This document shows positions 34,369-42,546 of a stretch of 54,935 bases of DNA, one piece after another. Under the pieces are notes generated by a model. That model saw only the letters and a program-made list of their open reading frames with translations, made no database searches and was not told where the DNA came from. The position numbers and the translations under genes were made by a program. The DNA is from Paenibacillus sp. VTT E-133291 (GTDB lineage Bacteria; Bacillota; Bacilli; Paenibacillales; Paenibacillaceae). Every line of letters starts with the position of its first letter. Within the stretch, counting starts at the first letter, position 1. The stretch is taken from the NCBI RefSeq assembly GCF_002264395.1, contig NZ_NFVA01000046.1, positions 1-54,935 on the forward strand. Reading direction: 5' to 3'.

Positions 34369-35907
34369 ATGACAATTACTGTATTACCTCAAAAAACCGG
34401 AGAGTTCTGGTGGGGAGGTGTTATAAACGAAGGGCATTTAATGCCATTTGGCGACCGGCCACATACACGTGACTTACGTTTGACGGATGATAATCAAGCT
34501 TCTCCCTTATTAATTTCTAATCTTGGAAGGTATATTTGGTGCGAAGAGCCGTTTGCCTTTTCGTTTAAAGAGAGCAGTCTTACCATCGATCACAAACAGA
34601 AGCTATGCCTTGAAGATGGACACGAAACCCTTCAAGGTGCGTACCAGCATGCCTCTAAAAACCATTTCCCCCCTTCCGGCGTTACACCTGACAAACTAGC
34701 CTTCACGGCACCGCAATATTGTACCTGGGTGGAAATGTTTTACGAACCGACACAGGAAAAGCTCCTCAATTACGCAAAATCCATTATTAAAAATGGCATG
34801 CCCCCTGGTGTGTTAATCATTGACGATAATTGGATGCAAGACTATGGAACATGGGACTTTGATAAACACCGATTCCCCGATCCTGCTAGAATGATCAAAT
34901 CCTTACACGAATTAGGGTTTAAGATCATGCTTTGGGTGTGCCCGTATGTAAGTCCCGATAGCCTTAAATTCCGTCAATTACTGGAACTCGGCATCTTGAT
35001 GAAGCATGCTGATGGTGCCCCTGTCCTGAGGAGATGGTGGAACGGGTACAGCGCAATCGTTGACTATACAAGCACAGAAGGCTCGGCATGGTTCAGGCAG
35101 CAGTTAGACAGGCTGATTGAAGATTATGGAGTTGACGGATTCAAACTCGATGCAGGAGAACCTCTATTACCTGACCTAATGGATGACATTACAAAAGAGA
35201 TCGCTTGGTCACGTCCTGTTCGCCCAATGGAAGATTGTGAGTCATATGCCAGATTAGGAATCGGATACGCGCTTAGTGAACTGCGCATGTGCTGGAAACT
35301 CGGGGGACAGGCGCTCATTCAGCGACAACGCGATAAAACGCACACATGGAATGCTACGACCGGGCTGGGCGGACTTATCCCTAATGCTATTGCCCAGGGC
35401 CTGATGGGATATGCCTACAACTGCCCTGATATGGTAGGCGGAGGAATGGATGGGGACATTAATTCACCCGATTTCCGTTTTGATGCTGAACTTTTTATCC
35501 GTTTTGTTCAATGCTCCACTTTATTTCCCGTGATGCAGTTTTCTATGGCGCCCTGGCGGGTTTTGAATGGTGATGAATTGTCCTGGTGTATGGACGCCGT
35601 ACGGATACGATCAGAGTTAGGGCCTCTGCTATCCGAGCTTGCCAGCCAAGCTGCAGAGGATGGGCTTCCAATTCTGCGTAGTCTGGAATTCGTCTTTCCG
35701 CATCAAGGCTTCCATACGATTCAAGATCAATTCATGGTTGGCGAGACCATTCTGGTAGCCCCAGTTATGAATAAAGGTCAAACAGCTAGAAGGATACAAT
35801 TCCCGGACGGACAATGGCTGGGTGATGACGGAAGCATCGTTGAAGGCCCGGCTCAGGTCGAAGTGAATGCCCCGCTTTCCCGATTGCCATGGTATCGAAA
35901 AATCTAA
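34369..35907 (+). CDS. Glycoside hydrolase family 31 enzyme
   Basis: Cytoplasmic GH31-type enzyme of 512 residues, shorter than typical GH31 alpha-glucosidases (650 or more), as the C-terminal domains are reduced. The barrel shows IIDDNWMQDYGTWDFD (150-165), the nucleophile D261 in GFKLDAGEP and a likely acid/base D322 in RQRDKTHTW, followed by GGGMDGD. GH31 covers alpha-glucosidase, alpha-xylosidase, alpha-galactosidase and sulfoquinovosidase, and I cannot choose among them. No signal peptide is present, so it acts on imported oligosaccharide. The ATG at 34369 has TTGGAG nine bases upstream; GTG at 34360 overlaps that site. The oxidoreductase gene follows after 25 bp in the same operon. Confidence 0.88.
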   Translation: MTITVLPQKTGEFWWGGVINEGHLMPFGDRPHTRDLRLTDDNQASPLLISNLGRYIWCEEPFAFSFKESSLTIDHKQKLCLEDGHETLQGAYQHASKNHFPPSGVTPDKLAFTAPQYCTWVEMFYEPTQEKLLNYAKSIIKNGMPPGVLIIDDNWMQDYGTWDFDKHRFPDPARMIKSLHELGFKIMLWVCPYVSPDSLKFRQLLELGILMKHADGAPVLRRWWNGYSAIVDYTSTEGSAWFRQQLDRLIEDYGVDGFKLDAGEPLLPDLMDDITKEIAWSRPVRPMEDCESYARLGIGYALSELRMCWKLGGQALIQRQRDKTHTWNATTGLGGLIPNAIAQGLMGYAYNCPDMVGGGMDGDINSPDFRFDAELFIRFVQCSTLFPVMQFSMAPWRVLNGDELSWCMDAVRIRSELGPLLSELASQAAEDGLPILRSLEFVFPHQGFHTIQDQFMVGETILVAPVMNKGQTARRIQFPDGQWLGDDGSIVEGPAQVEVNAPLSRLPWYRKI

Positions 35908-35932
35908 ATACTTACATTCAGGAGATAATTCT

Positions 35933-37234
35933 ATGAAAAAAATCAAATTAGCTGTAATAGGGGCAGGAGCAAGAGGTTTTTTATCCTACATGCCTTATGT
36001 CCAGAGGTTTCCCCACGAGACGGAGGTAGTCGCAGTTGCCGAACCAAACGACGAGAGAAGAACGCGATTTGCGGAAGCATTCAACCTAACCCCGGAGCAA
36101 ATTTATTCATCATGGGAAGATCTATTGAACGGGCCTAAGCTTTGTGATGCGCTCCTTATCTGCACACAGGATCAGAATCATTACCTGCCCACAGTTGCCG
36201 CTCTCAGGAAGGGATATCATGTTCTTCTGGAAAAACCTATGTCCAACAACCCGATTGAGTGCATTGAAATGGAGAGGATCGCACGTGAAGAAAGGCGGTT
36301 GCTTTCAATCTGTCATGTCTCGAGGTATATCCCTTTTTGGAAAAAAATAAAGCAACTCATTCATGAAGGTTTCATCGGAAACCTAATGTCCATTCAACAT
36401 AACGAAAACGTGGGGTACCTCCATTATGCCCATAGCTTTGTCAGAGGTAATTGGAGGAATGATGTACACTCAAGTCCAATGATACTGGCCAAGTCTTGTC
36501 ACGACATGGATCTAATCCGTTGGATTGCCGATGCAGATTGCAAGAGAGTTAGTTCCTTTGGTTCTTTAGGCCACTTTCGCGTCGAAAATGCGCCTGCTGG
36601 ATCAACCAACCGATGTACGGATGGGTGCGAGGTGGAATCCACTTGTCCTTATTCAGCATTACGCTTTTATATGAAAGACCCTACATTAAATCACTTTGCA
36701 GCACTCATAACAGATCCGCCTACCGAAACGAATAGAATGAACGCGATATTGAATGGTCCCTATGGCAAATGTGTCTATCGGACGGATAATAATGTAGTGG
36801 ATCATCAAACGGTAAATATGGAATTCGAGAATGGAGTTACCGTGATTTTCAGCATGTGCGGGTTTACGCGCGATATAAATCGCACCATTCAAATCATGGG
36901 GACCAAAGGGGAAATTCGCGGTGATTTACTAAGCGGCTGTATCGATCTATTCGAATTTTCATCAGGGACACAGTCTATCATTCATACCCCAACCAGTGAC
37001 GGTGGTCATCAAGGAGGCGACGATGGGATCATGCAACAATTCCTTTCCGACCTCCGAAATGAAAGATATATGAATACCTTGACTTCTGCGGAAGCCTCTC
37101 TGGAAAGTCATCTCATGGCCTTCGCCGCTGAGGAATCGAGACGAAGGGAGGGCGCCGTTATAGACATGAAGCTCTTCCGCCAATCTCTTACAACAACCTC
37201 TCCAAACGGCACACAACATGTTCAAACATCCTAG
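35933..37234 (+). CDS. Gfo/Idh/MocA-family sugar oxidoreductase
   Basis: Cytoplasmic NAD(P)-dependent oxidoreductase of 433 residues. The Rossmann motif is AVIGAGARG (7-15) and the conserved EKP is at 100-102. K187/H190 in AKSCHDMD lie where the family's catalytic Lys/His usually fall. A Cys cluster (C228, C232, C238 in RCTDGCEVESTCPY) marks a subgroup and might bind metal. The start is ATG at 35933 with AGGAG eight bases upstream; the longer frame from 35867 overlaps the GH31 gene. As second gene of the GH31 operon it probably oxidises or epimerises the sugar released by GH31; the exact reaction is not evident. A terminator hairpin follows. Confidence 0.9.
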   Translation: MKKIKLAVIGAGARGFLSYMPYVQRFPHETEVVAVAEPNDERRTRFAEAFNLTPEQIYSSWEDLLNGPKLCDALLICTQDQNHYLPTVAALRKGYHVLLEKPMSNNPIECIEMERIAREERRLLSICHVSRYIPFWKKIKQLIHEGFIGNLMSIQHNENVGYLHYAHSFVRGNWRNDVHSSPMILAKSCHDMDLIRWIADADCKRVSSFGSLGHFRVENAPAGSTNRCTDGCEVESTCPYSALRFYMKDPTLNHFAALITDPPTETNRMNAILNGPYGKCVYRTDNNVVDHQTVNMEFENGVTVIFSMCGFTRDINRTIQIMGTKGEIRGDLLSGCIDLFEFSSGTQSIIHTPTSDGGHQGGDDGIMQQFLSDLRNERYMNTLTSAEASLESHLMAFAAEESRRREGAVIDMKLFRQSLTTTSPNGTQHVQTS

Positions 37235-37247
37235 TAAGTAATATTAT

Positions 37248-37281
37248 GAAGACCGGCTCGCAGAACTGCAGGCCGGTCTTC
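37248..37281 (+). terminator. Terminator hairpin after the oxidoreductase
   Basis: GAAGACCGGC and GCCGGTCTTC form a perfect 10-bp stem with a 14-nt loop, followed by TTTC, 14 bp past the stop codon. The T-run is short. Confidence 0.75.
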
Positions 37282-37447
37282 TTTCACGTCGCCAACTTTG
37301 TTCCCCTCCGTTCGGATAAAAATTTAAGGCAATTTTTCGCGCAACAACTTCGCAACTTTCGTGTGCTCTAGACACGCCAAATAGCCGTCCTCAAATTGTA
37401 GTCATTTAAAGAACGGCTAGTTCAGATCGAGCGTAGAGTGCCTGCCT

Positions 37448-38461
37448 CTACCCCCTATTTGCCACTTTTGCGCATGATTCCCGCTCAATTAGTTCTGTCT
37501 TCAGGCTGATTTGGACTTCCGCTATATTCTTGTTCATAATCAGCTCGGTCAGCACTTTTACAATGATAGAGCTAATATCGTATCTAAACCGTCGGACAGT
37601 AGTTAATGGCGGAACCATAAACTCCGATAGCTTTAAATCATCAAAACCAACTAACGAGACATCCTTTGGAATACGGATGTTCATCTCAGCCAATCCTTTC
37701 ATCGCACCAAAAGCAATGATGTCGTTAAACGTAAATATTGCGGTTATGGACGGATCCTCACTCATCAATTGCTTCACCGCCTCATATCCATGTGCAGGAT
37801 CAAATGCACCCATTAGGACATTAGTGTCGGACCATGGCATTTTAAAATCGCGAAATGCATCTTTGCATCCGTCCAGGCGGTTTAAATTCACCAGATGTTG
37901 CTTAGGCCCGGCAATGATTCCAATTTTCTGATGCCCCAATTCATGCAGATATCGAATCACATTATAAGCGCCTTTACGGTTATCATAGTCAATATAGTTA
38001 TGACCGATCTTATAGGTTCTTCCATTCGTAAGCAAATACGGAATGCCGAGTTTCTCAAACTCTTCAAACACCTTGTCATTAACAAATGGATCAAAAATGA
38101 TGGCTGCATCCACTTTTTCCTCACTTAACAGCTTATACGCTGGCGAGGACTGCAAGTCCGTATTATGCTTCACAATATGAATCTGATGACCATAATCCTC
38201 AAATTCTTCCTTTAAATGATTTAAGTCGGCAGAGGTAGACGGATCATTGTCGAAGAAGTCATTATTCCCTGGAACGATGACGACTATATTATAAGATATG
38301 TTTGCCAGTTTGGAGGGAGCGACACCTGGTTTTAGGTGTTCATTAACAATTTCCAGTACTTTCCTGCGTGTCTCTTCGCTGAAATTCCCCTGATTGTTCA
38401 TGATCCTGGACACCGTGCTAATTGACACGTTTGCCTTTTTCGCAATTTCTTTTAGTTTAAT
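37448..38461 (-). CDS. LacI-family transcriptional repressor, apparent ATT start
   Basis: DNA-binding repressor with a periplasmic-binding-protein-like sugar domain. The complete LacI headpiece (KLKEIAKKANVSISTVSRIM) is only obtained by starting at ATT, 38461. The first usual codon, GTG at 38428, would delete recognition helices. An in-frame TAG lies at 38474-38476, and AGGAGGGAG ends five to seven bases before the ATT, so ATT seems the only possible initiator (337 residues). AUU starts are known for infC. A strong promoter (TTGACG, 18 bp, TATAAT at 38507-38536) with a TTTTTGCGCGTTAAAG element just downstream suggests autorepression. Likely targets are the binding-protein and GH31 promoters with related elements. 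The effector sugar is unknown. Confidence 0.9.
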   Translation of the reverse strand: MKLKEIAKKANVSISTVSRIMNNQGNFSEETRRKVLEIVNEHLKPGVAPSKLANISYNIVVIVPGNNDFFDNDPSTSADLNHLKEEFEDYGHQIHIVKHNTDLQSSPAYKLLSEEKVDAAIIFDPFVNDKVFEEFEKLGIPYLLTNGRTYKIGHNYIDYDNRKGAYNVIRYLHELGHQKIGIIAGPKQHLVNLNRLDGCKDAFRDFKMPWSDTNVLMGAFDPAHGYEAVKQLMSEDPSITAIFTFNDIIAFGAMKGLAEMNIRIPKDVSLVGFDDLKLSEFMVPPLTTVRRFRYDISSIIVKVLTELIMNKNIAEVQISLKTELIERESCAKVANRG

Positions 38462-38488
38462 TTGCTCTCCCTCCTATCTTCAGGAAAT

Positions 38489-38536
38489 TTTTTGCGCGTT
38501 AAAGAAATTATAGCTTTTATTATTGTATCTCGTCAA
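38489..38536 (-). promoter_or_regulatory. LacI gene promoter and operator candidate
   Basis: On the minus strand TTGACG (38531-38536), an 18-bp spacer and a perfect TATAAT (38507-38512) precede a CTTTAACGCGCAAAAA element (38489-38504) whose GCGC core matches the sites near 34163 and 34326. The element covers the expected transcription start. Confidence 0.6.
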
Positions 38537-38603
38537 TTTCTCCTCAATCTATACTTGAGAGTAATATTTTTTTACAGGATTTCAACTTCTACATGCTCCA
38601 TAT

Positions 38604-38646
38604 AAAACAAAAAAACTTGATTTCTCAAGGTTTTCACTGTGCTGCC
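38604..38646 (-). terminator. Terminator of the diguanylate cyclase gene, near-copy of the tRNA terminator
   Basis: On the minus strand CCTTGAGAAATCAAG followed by T-runs forms a short stem with a GAAA loop. The 43-bp stretch is almost identical to 54866-54909 at the 3' end of the tRNA gene, including the flanking CACTGTG and TGCC. Confidence 0.75.
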
Positions 38647-38657
38647 AAGCAATTATT

Positions 38658-40250
38658 TCAAACATCAGCGACCATCGTCTGGTTTCTTCCCCTGCTCTTT
38701 GCCAGGTATAACGCCTGATCGGCCTTCTCCAGCAGCCCCTCCCGCTCCAATGCATGAAAAGGATAATGGGCGATTCCCTGGGAGATCGTAACCTGTGTCG
38801 GGATTGGACCCCCGCTTTGTTCCAGTGCCCGCCGGACTCTTTCAGCTACGTTGAAAGCTTCCTCAGGTCTAGTGTGGGCCAGTAGGATGACGAACTCTTC
38901 GCCGCCGTAGCGGTAGCAAACATCGTCTGGGCGAAACGAGGCAACGATAACTTTGGCTACATGTTTCAGCACTTCGTCGCCAATGAGATGGCCGTAGGTA
39001 TCGTTCACCAGTTTAAATTTGTCTACATCCAGCACAATGAGCGAAAACGGTTGACCTGCGGCAATCCACTGGTTCATCGTATACTCTAACGATCTACGGT
39101 TCAATAAACCGGTCAGAGCATCGGTCACTGCTTCTTGGGTCAGTTGATCCGTCTGCTTCTGAATATCCGTCACGGCAAGCAACACAGCCTTGGTCAGCAG
39201 ATCTGCCTCTCGGCTCCATTGCGGCTTTGCTTCTGGTAATACAATTTTTTCCTTGCCCATCCTGCTAACCAGGTTTGCCAGGTAGACAAAAGGCCGGGCC
39301 AACTTGCGCGCTACGAGAATGACGCCCATCAGGAGTATAATGAAGGGAAATAACGAATACCCGAGAATTGTCCGAAGGTGGCCCATCAGTTGATGATGGA
39401 TGACACTAATCGGCGAAACGACCACAATCCCCCATCCGTTGGCCGGAACGCTGGAGTACCCGGCAAGCATTTCAATGCTGCGGGTGTTGCGCGCTTGCTG
39501 TTCTCCGCTTTCCCCTTTCATAAGTTTCTGCACAACCTTATTACTGCTGACATCCTTCCCAATAAGCTGTTTATCAGGGTGGTACAACAGATGCCCGCTT
39601 GCATCCACAATATAATAATAAGAACCAGAATCGTCCACGTTGTTGTCGCCAAAAATCATAGACAAAATATTGTTCTCCTGCAAATAAAATGTGCCGCTCA
39701 AAATACCGCGATATGCACCCTTGTTGCTGAAGATAGGCTGACTCATAAAAACGATTAGTCTCTTGGTGGTTTGGGTCATATAGGGGGAGGATATGTAAGG
39801 TTTTTTGAACGCCAGAGCTTCCAAACCGACTTTAGAAGTAATATGGTCGCCTGTTGTCCCCAAACTAGTCGGTACTACGTTGCGGACCAGCCCGTCGGCA
39901 TCGACCACGGCGATAGAATTGAAGTAATTGCTACTATTGCGCATCAGTTCCAAATTATCATCTACTTGCTTCGGCGTTGAGCCACCGTCTTCGGAAAGTG
40001 TGGCAGCGCTGTATTCCAAACTGCTGCGCATGGACTGAAATAAGGAATCCATTGTCTTGGTCATTCGGTCAGCATTGTAGTAATTCAAATGGAGCGTAGT
40101 CTCCATCAATGATTGTTTCTTGGACTCGTAAGAACCGATCAGAAGAATGCTTGAGGTTAGTAGAACCACCAGCGTAACCAAGCCCGTAAGCAGCGATGTG
40201 AGACTGAGCTTTTTACTTTGACGCGGCTCGGCTCTTCTCAGTGTAAGCAA
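38658..40250 (-). CDS. Membrane diguanylate cyclase with Cache-type sensor
   Basis: Makes cyclic di-GMP from two GTP. The 530 residues comprise TM1 (about 19-40), an extracytoplasmic double-Cache-like sensor (about 45-285), TM2 (about 295-315), and a GGDEF domain (about 370-530). The active-site motif is GGEEF (449-453), which is catalytic in many enzymes. An I-site RPDD (440-443) lies five residues upstream, so product inhibition is expected. The start is TTG at 40250 with AAGGAGGG seven bases upstream; no ATG is near. It is transcribed alone and ends at the terminator at 38604-38632. Its signal and its link to the sugar loci are unknown. Confidence 0.93.
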   Translation of the reverse strand: MLTLRRAEPRQSKKLSLTSLLTGLVTLVVLLTSSILLIGSYESKKQSLMETTLHLNYYNADRMTKTMDSLFQSMRSSLEYSAATLSEDGGSTPKQVDDNLELMRNSSNYFNSIAVVDADGLVRNVVPTSLGTTGDHITSKVGLEALAFKKPYISSPYMTQTTKRLIVFMSQPIFSNKGAYRGILSGTFYLQENNILSMIFGDNNVDDSGSYYYIVDASGHLLYHPDKQLIGKDVSSNKVVQKLMKGESGEQQARNTRSIEMLAGYSSVPANGWGIVVVSPISVIHHQLMGHLRTILGYSLFPFIILLMGVILVARKLARPFVYLANLVSRMGKEKIVLPEAKPQWSREADLLTKAVLLAVTDIQKQTDQLTQEAVTDALTGLLNRRSLEYTMNQWIAAGQPFSLIVLDVDKFKLVNDTYGHLIGDEVLKHVAKVIVASFRPDDVCYRYGGEEFVILLAHTRPEEAFNVAERVRRALEQSGGPIPTQVTISQGIAHYPFHALEREGLLEKADQALYLAKSRGRNQTMVADV

Positions 40251-40546
40251 ACTATAACCCTCCTTGAATCTTGAAAACTAGCTCAATCAATAATACAACA
40301 AATTAAGATGTTATTCGACAGTGATCTCCAATCTCTCACACCACTGTACGTCCCATTCGATATACGATGATTCATGAAATATTACATATTAAAAAACTCT
40401 TCTCCAGAACTTAAGAATTGACAAGCACTGAAAAAGAGTATTTTCATACGTGATTATTGAAGATCTTAAAAAGTTTGGCTCAATATAAATATGAGTAAAT
40501 TCACTTCGAGAAATAGTTTTTTCCATATTGGAATCCTTCATTTCGC
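40251..40546. other. Intergenic region, no gene seen
   Basis: This AT-rich gap should hold the diguanylate cyclase promoter on its left side. A stretch at about 40405-40450 (GACAAGCACTGAAAAAGAGT) resembles 54749-54792 near the tRNA. No ORF or RNA gene was recognised. Confidence 0.5.
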
Positions 40547-41071
40547 TTAATGTAAAAGAGACTTTAAGTTGTGCAATAATTCATCAGGTAGTGGCTCTTT
40601 CATTAGTTTGTTAAGTATTTCATTCCTCGCTCCGTTGTTTTTCAAAAATGAGAATAGCAGGTTTGCCTTATCCGTACGATTCATTAGAGCATAGGCAACA
40701 AACCATACTTCAGGAGCAGACACTTGAACACTATTCCAACTCAAAGTCGGAACTGTTGGCATTTTACAAAGCCCTTTAGTAGAATGAATCGAGAAGTTTC
40801 CTAATATTTCAACCGGAGGGTTTCTTTTGTGAATTAATAGTTTATACTCACTTCCGAAAGGATAATCCCCACTCTTTAGTTCCTCAACTTTGAAGTTTCG
40901 TAGAGCATCTATGACAGTTACTTTAGGTGCGTCAGTCATAATATCCCAGTCATGAACGGAATTGATTAGACCCAAACTTAGTAATAAACCACTCCCACCC
41001 AAGGAATAGTTAATGCCGAATTGCTCTAATTTTTCTGTTACGATAACCAAATTGTTAATATCTGAATTCAT
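40547..41071 (-). CDS. Small nucleotidyltransferase-like protein
   Basis: Hypothetical cytoplasmic protein of 174 residues. It has the minimal nucleotidyltransferase signature: GGSG (25-28) followed by a D-x-D pair (D41, D43 in HDWDI). A strand-helix pattern continues in the middle and an APEVWFVAYALM helix follows. The third catalytic carboxylate cannot be placed with confidence; E89 in PPVEILG is a candidate. Proteins of this type include antibiotic adenylyltransferases and toxin-antitoxin NTases, but no partner is visible next to it. The ATG at 41071 has AAAGGAAGG about 11 bases upstream. Base composition is more AT-rich than the neighbouring sugar loci, which may indicate separate origin. 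Confidence 0.7.
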   Translation of the reverse strand: MNSDINNLVIVTEKLEQFGINYSLGGSGLLLSLGLINSVHDWDIMTDAPKVTVIDALRNFKVEELKSGDYPFGSEYKLLIHKRNPPVEILGNFSIHSTKGLCKMPTVPTLSWNSVQVSAPEVWFVAYALMNRTDKANLLFSFLKNNGARNEILNKLMKEPLPDELLHNLKSLLH

Positions 41072-41202
41072 TATTCGAGAACCTTCCTTTAGTTATTTTT
41101 TCATTTAATTCAATATACCATATACTGAAAAAACAGATAAAAGAATGGAAACCTAAAGATACTGAATCGAGACTAAGAAGGCACGGCGCCATTCACCAAC
41201 TA

Positions 41203-42483
41203 TTAATTCGCCAAAATTAGATTCAGACTCTTCTCCAGCACTTTCAGTCCTGCTTCCGGCTCGATCCGGTTCCGGACAATATTCTGAAGCTCCTCAGACA
41301 TTGCCGTGAACAGCGTCGCGTATTTATCGGTTTTGGGGGCAAACTTCACCTGATCCCTAGATTGAATAAACCGATCCCGATAAGGCAGCTCCCGGTAAGC
41401 CCGGCTCTCTGCGATATCAAGATTCGCCGGAACATGACCTGCTTCCCCCCAGATTTTACCGCCAACCTCCGAGAAGTACTTCACGAAGTCCATGGCGCCT
41501 TCCTGCTCTTCTTCGCTGACGTAAGCCGGAATAACCAGTGTATGTGAGCTTCCCCAGTGGGCTGAGCTGCCGAAGATCGGCGGGATAGGTATAATTCCTA
41601 TGTCAAGCGCATTATTGCTCAGATGATGCCCGGCTTCCCATACCCCGCCAAACCACAAACCAGCCTGGCCGTTATAAAAGGAATCCCATGGCGTATTGTC
41701 ATTCAGATCGCTTAATCCCTCTTCGAACAGCTGTTGGTAGAAGGTCAGGACTCGCACCGACTTCTCATTATAAATCACCGCTTGTTTCATGTCGGGACTG
41801 AACAGCTCCCCGCCTGACTCATAATACAGATCCAGGAAAGATTCCTGAAAATAAGGGGTATTGACCGCCATAGGCTGTACTCCCGGAACCCGCGCAGCAA
41901 TCTGCCGCAGCAAGCGGATGAACCCTTCGGGGGTGTTCATTTCGAGCTTCGGCGTTCCTTCGGGAGTTAGCAATCCGGCCTTGGCCAGTATATCCTTGTT
42001 GTAATAGAGCATATGAAAATGGGTATCCAGCGGTACCGCATAATATTGTCCGCCGTAACTGACGCTCTGAAGGTTCTGTTCACCGATTTTATTGAATTGG
42101 AACCTGCCCTGTTCCGCCAGAGCATTCAGTGGTACGATTTGCTTGGCTTTAATAAACGGCGACAACCGGTCCGCATGGACTACGGCTACATCCGGCCCTT
42201 TGCCGAAGGACAGAGCAGTGCTGAGCCTGGCATAATATTCGTTAGATTCCAGTCTGAGCTGCTTCACAAATACTTCTTCCTGGGAAGAATTATAATCCTT
42301 GATGATTTTCTCTACGAATTCACCTTCTCCGCCTCCAAAAGGATTCCAGAAGGACACTTCAACAGGTACCGGACTTTCCCGCAGGCTTTGATTCCCGGGA
42401 GAGAGATCCGCACAGCCCGGCAGCAGGATCAGACACAGTAGCAGAACCGGTACCATCCGACCCATATTTTTCATCTCACTCAC
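41203..42483 (-). CDS. Solute-binding lipoprotein, paralogue of the one at 47907-49220
   Basis: Extracellular family 1 binding protein, 426 residues. The signal peptide ends in the lipobox LLPGC (Cys24). By eye more than half of its residues match the lipoprotein at 47907-49220, including KQLRLESNEYYA, YAVPLDTHFHM, FGGVWEAG and GHVPAN. It lies 63 bp after the YesN-type regulator gene as the last gene of the cluster, apart from the permeases. It may therefore be a co-sensor for the kinase, a second-affinity receptor for the same transporter, or a recent duplicate under divergence. The ATG is preceded by AAGGGGGTGAGTGAG. A cre-like site lies upstream. Confidence 0.9.
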   Translation of the reverse strand: MSEMKNMGRMVPVLLLCLILLPGCADLSPGNQSLRESPVPVEVSFWNPFGGGEGEFVEKIIKDYNSSQEEVFVKQLRLESNEYYARLSTALSFGKGPDVAVVHADRLSPFIKAKQIVPLNALAEQGRFQFNKIGEQNLQSVSYGGQYYAVPLDTHFHMLYYNKDILAKAGLLTPEGTPKLEMNTPEGFIRLLRQIAARVPGVQPMAVNTPYFQESFLDLYYESGGELFSPDMKQAVIYNEKSVRVLTFYQQLFEEGLSDLNDNTPWDSFYNGQAGLWFGGVWEAGHHLSNNALDIGIIPIPPIFGSSAHWGSSHTLVIPAYVSEEEQEGAMDFVKYFSEVGGKIWGEAGHVPANLDIAESRAYRELPYRDRFIQSRDQVKFAPKTDKYATLFTAMSEELQNIVRNRIEPEAGLKVLEKSLNLILAN

Positions 42484-42516
42484 CCCCTTTAGTTTAAATC
42501 CAATTCGGCTAATATA

Positions 42517-42530
42517 CGTAAGCGTTTACA
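42517..42530. promoter_or_regulatory. cre-like operator upstream of the second binding protein
   Basis: On the minus strand TGTAAACGCTTACG matches TGWAARCGYTWNCW at 13 of 14 positions. It lies in the 63-bp gap between the response-regulator and binding-protein genes. Confidence 0.55.
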
Positions 42531-42546
42531 GAAGCTTCCACGAAGT

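Noticed and set aside
40405..40450. Resemblance of about 40 bp to 54749-54792 (ACAAGCACTGAAAA core), considered as insertion ends
   Set aside because: The match is imperfect with small gaps, in the same orientation, and not placed symmetrically with the tRNA-terminator repeat; no mobile gene lies between as a unit.
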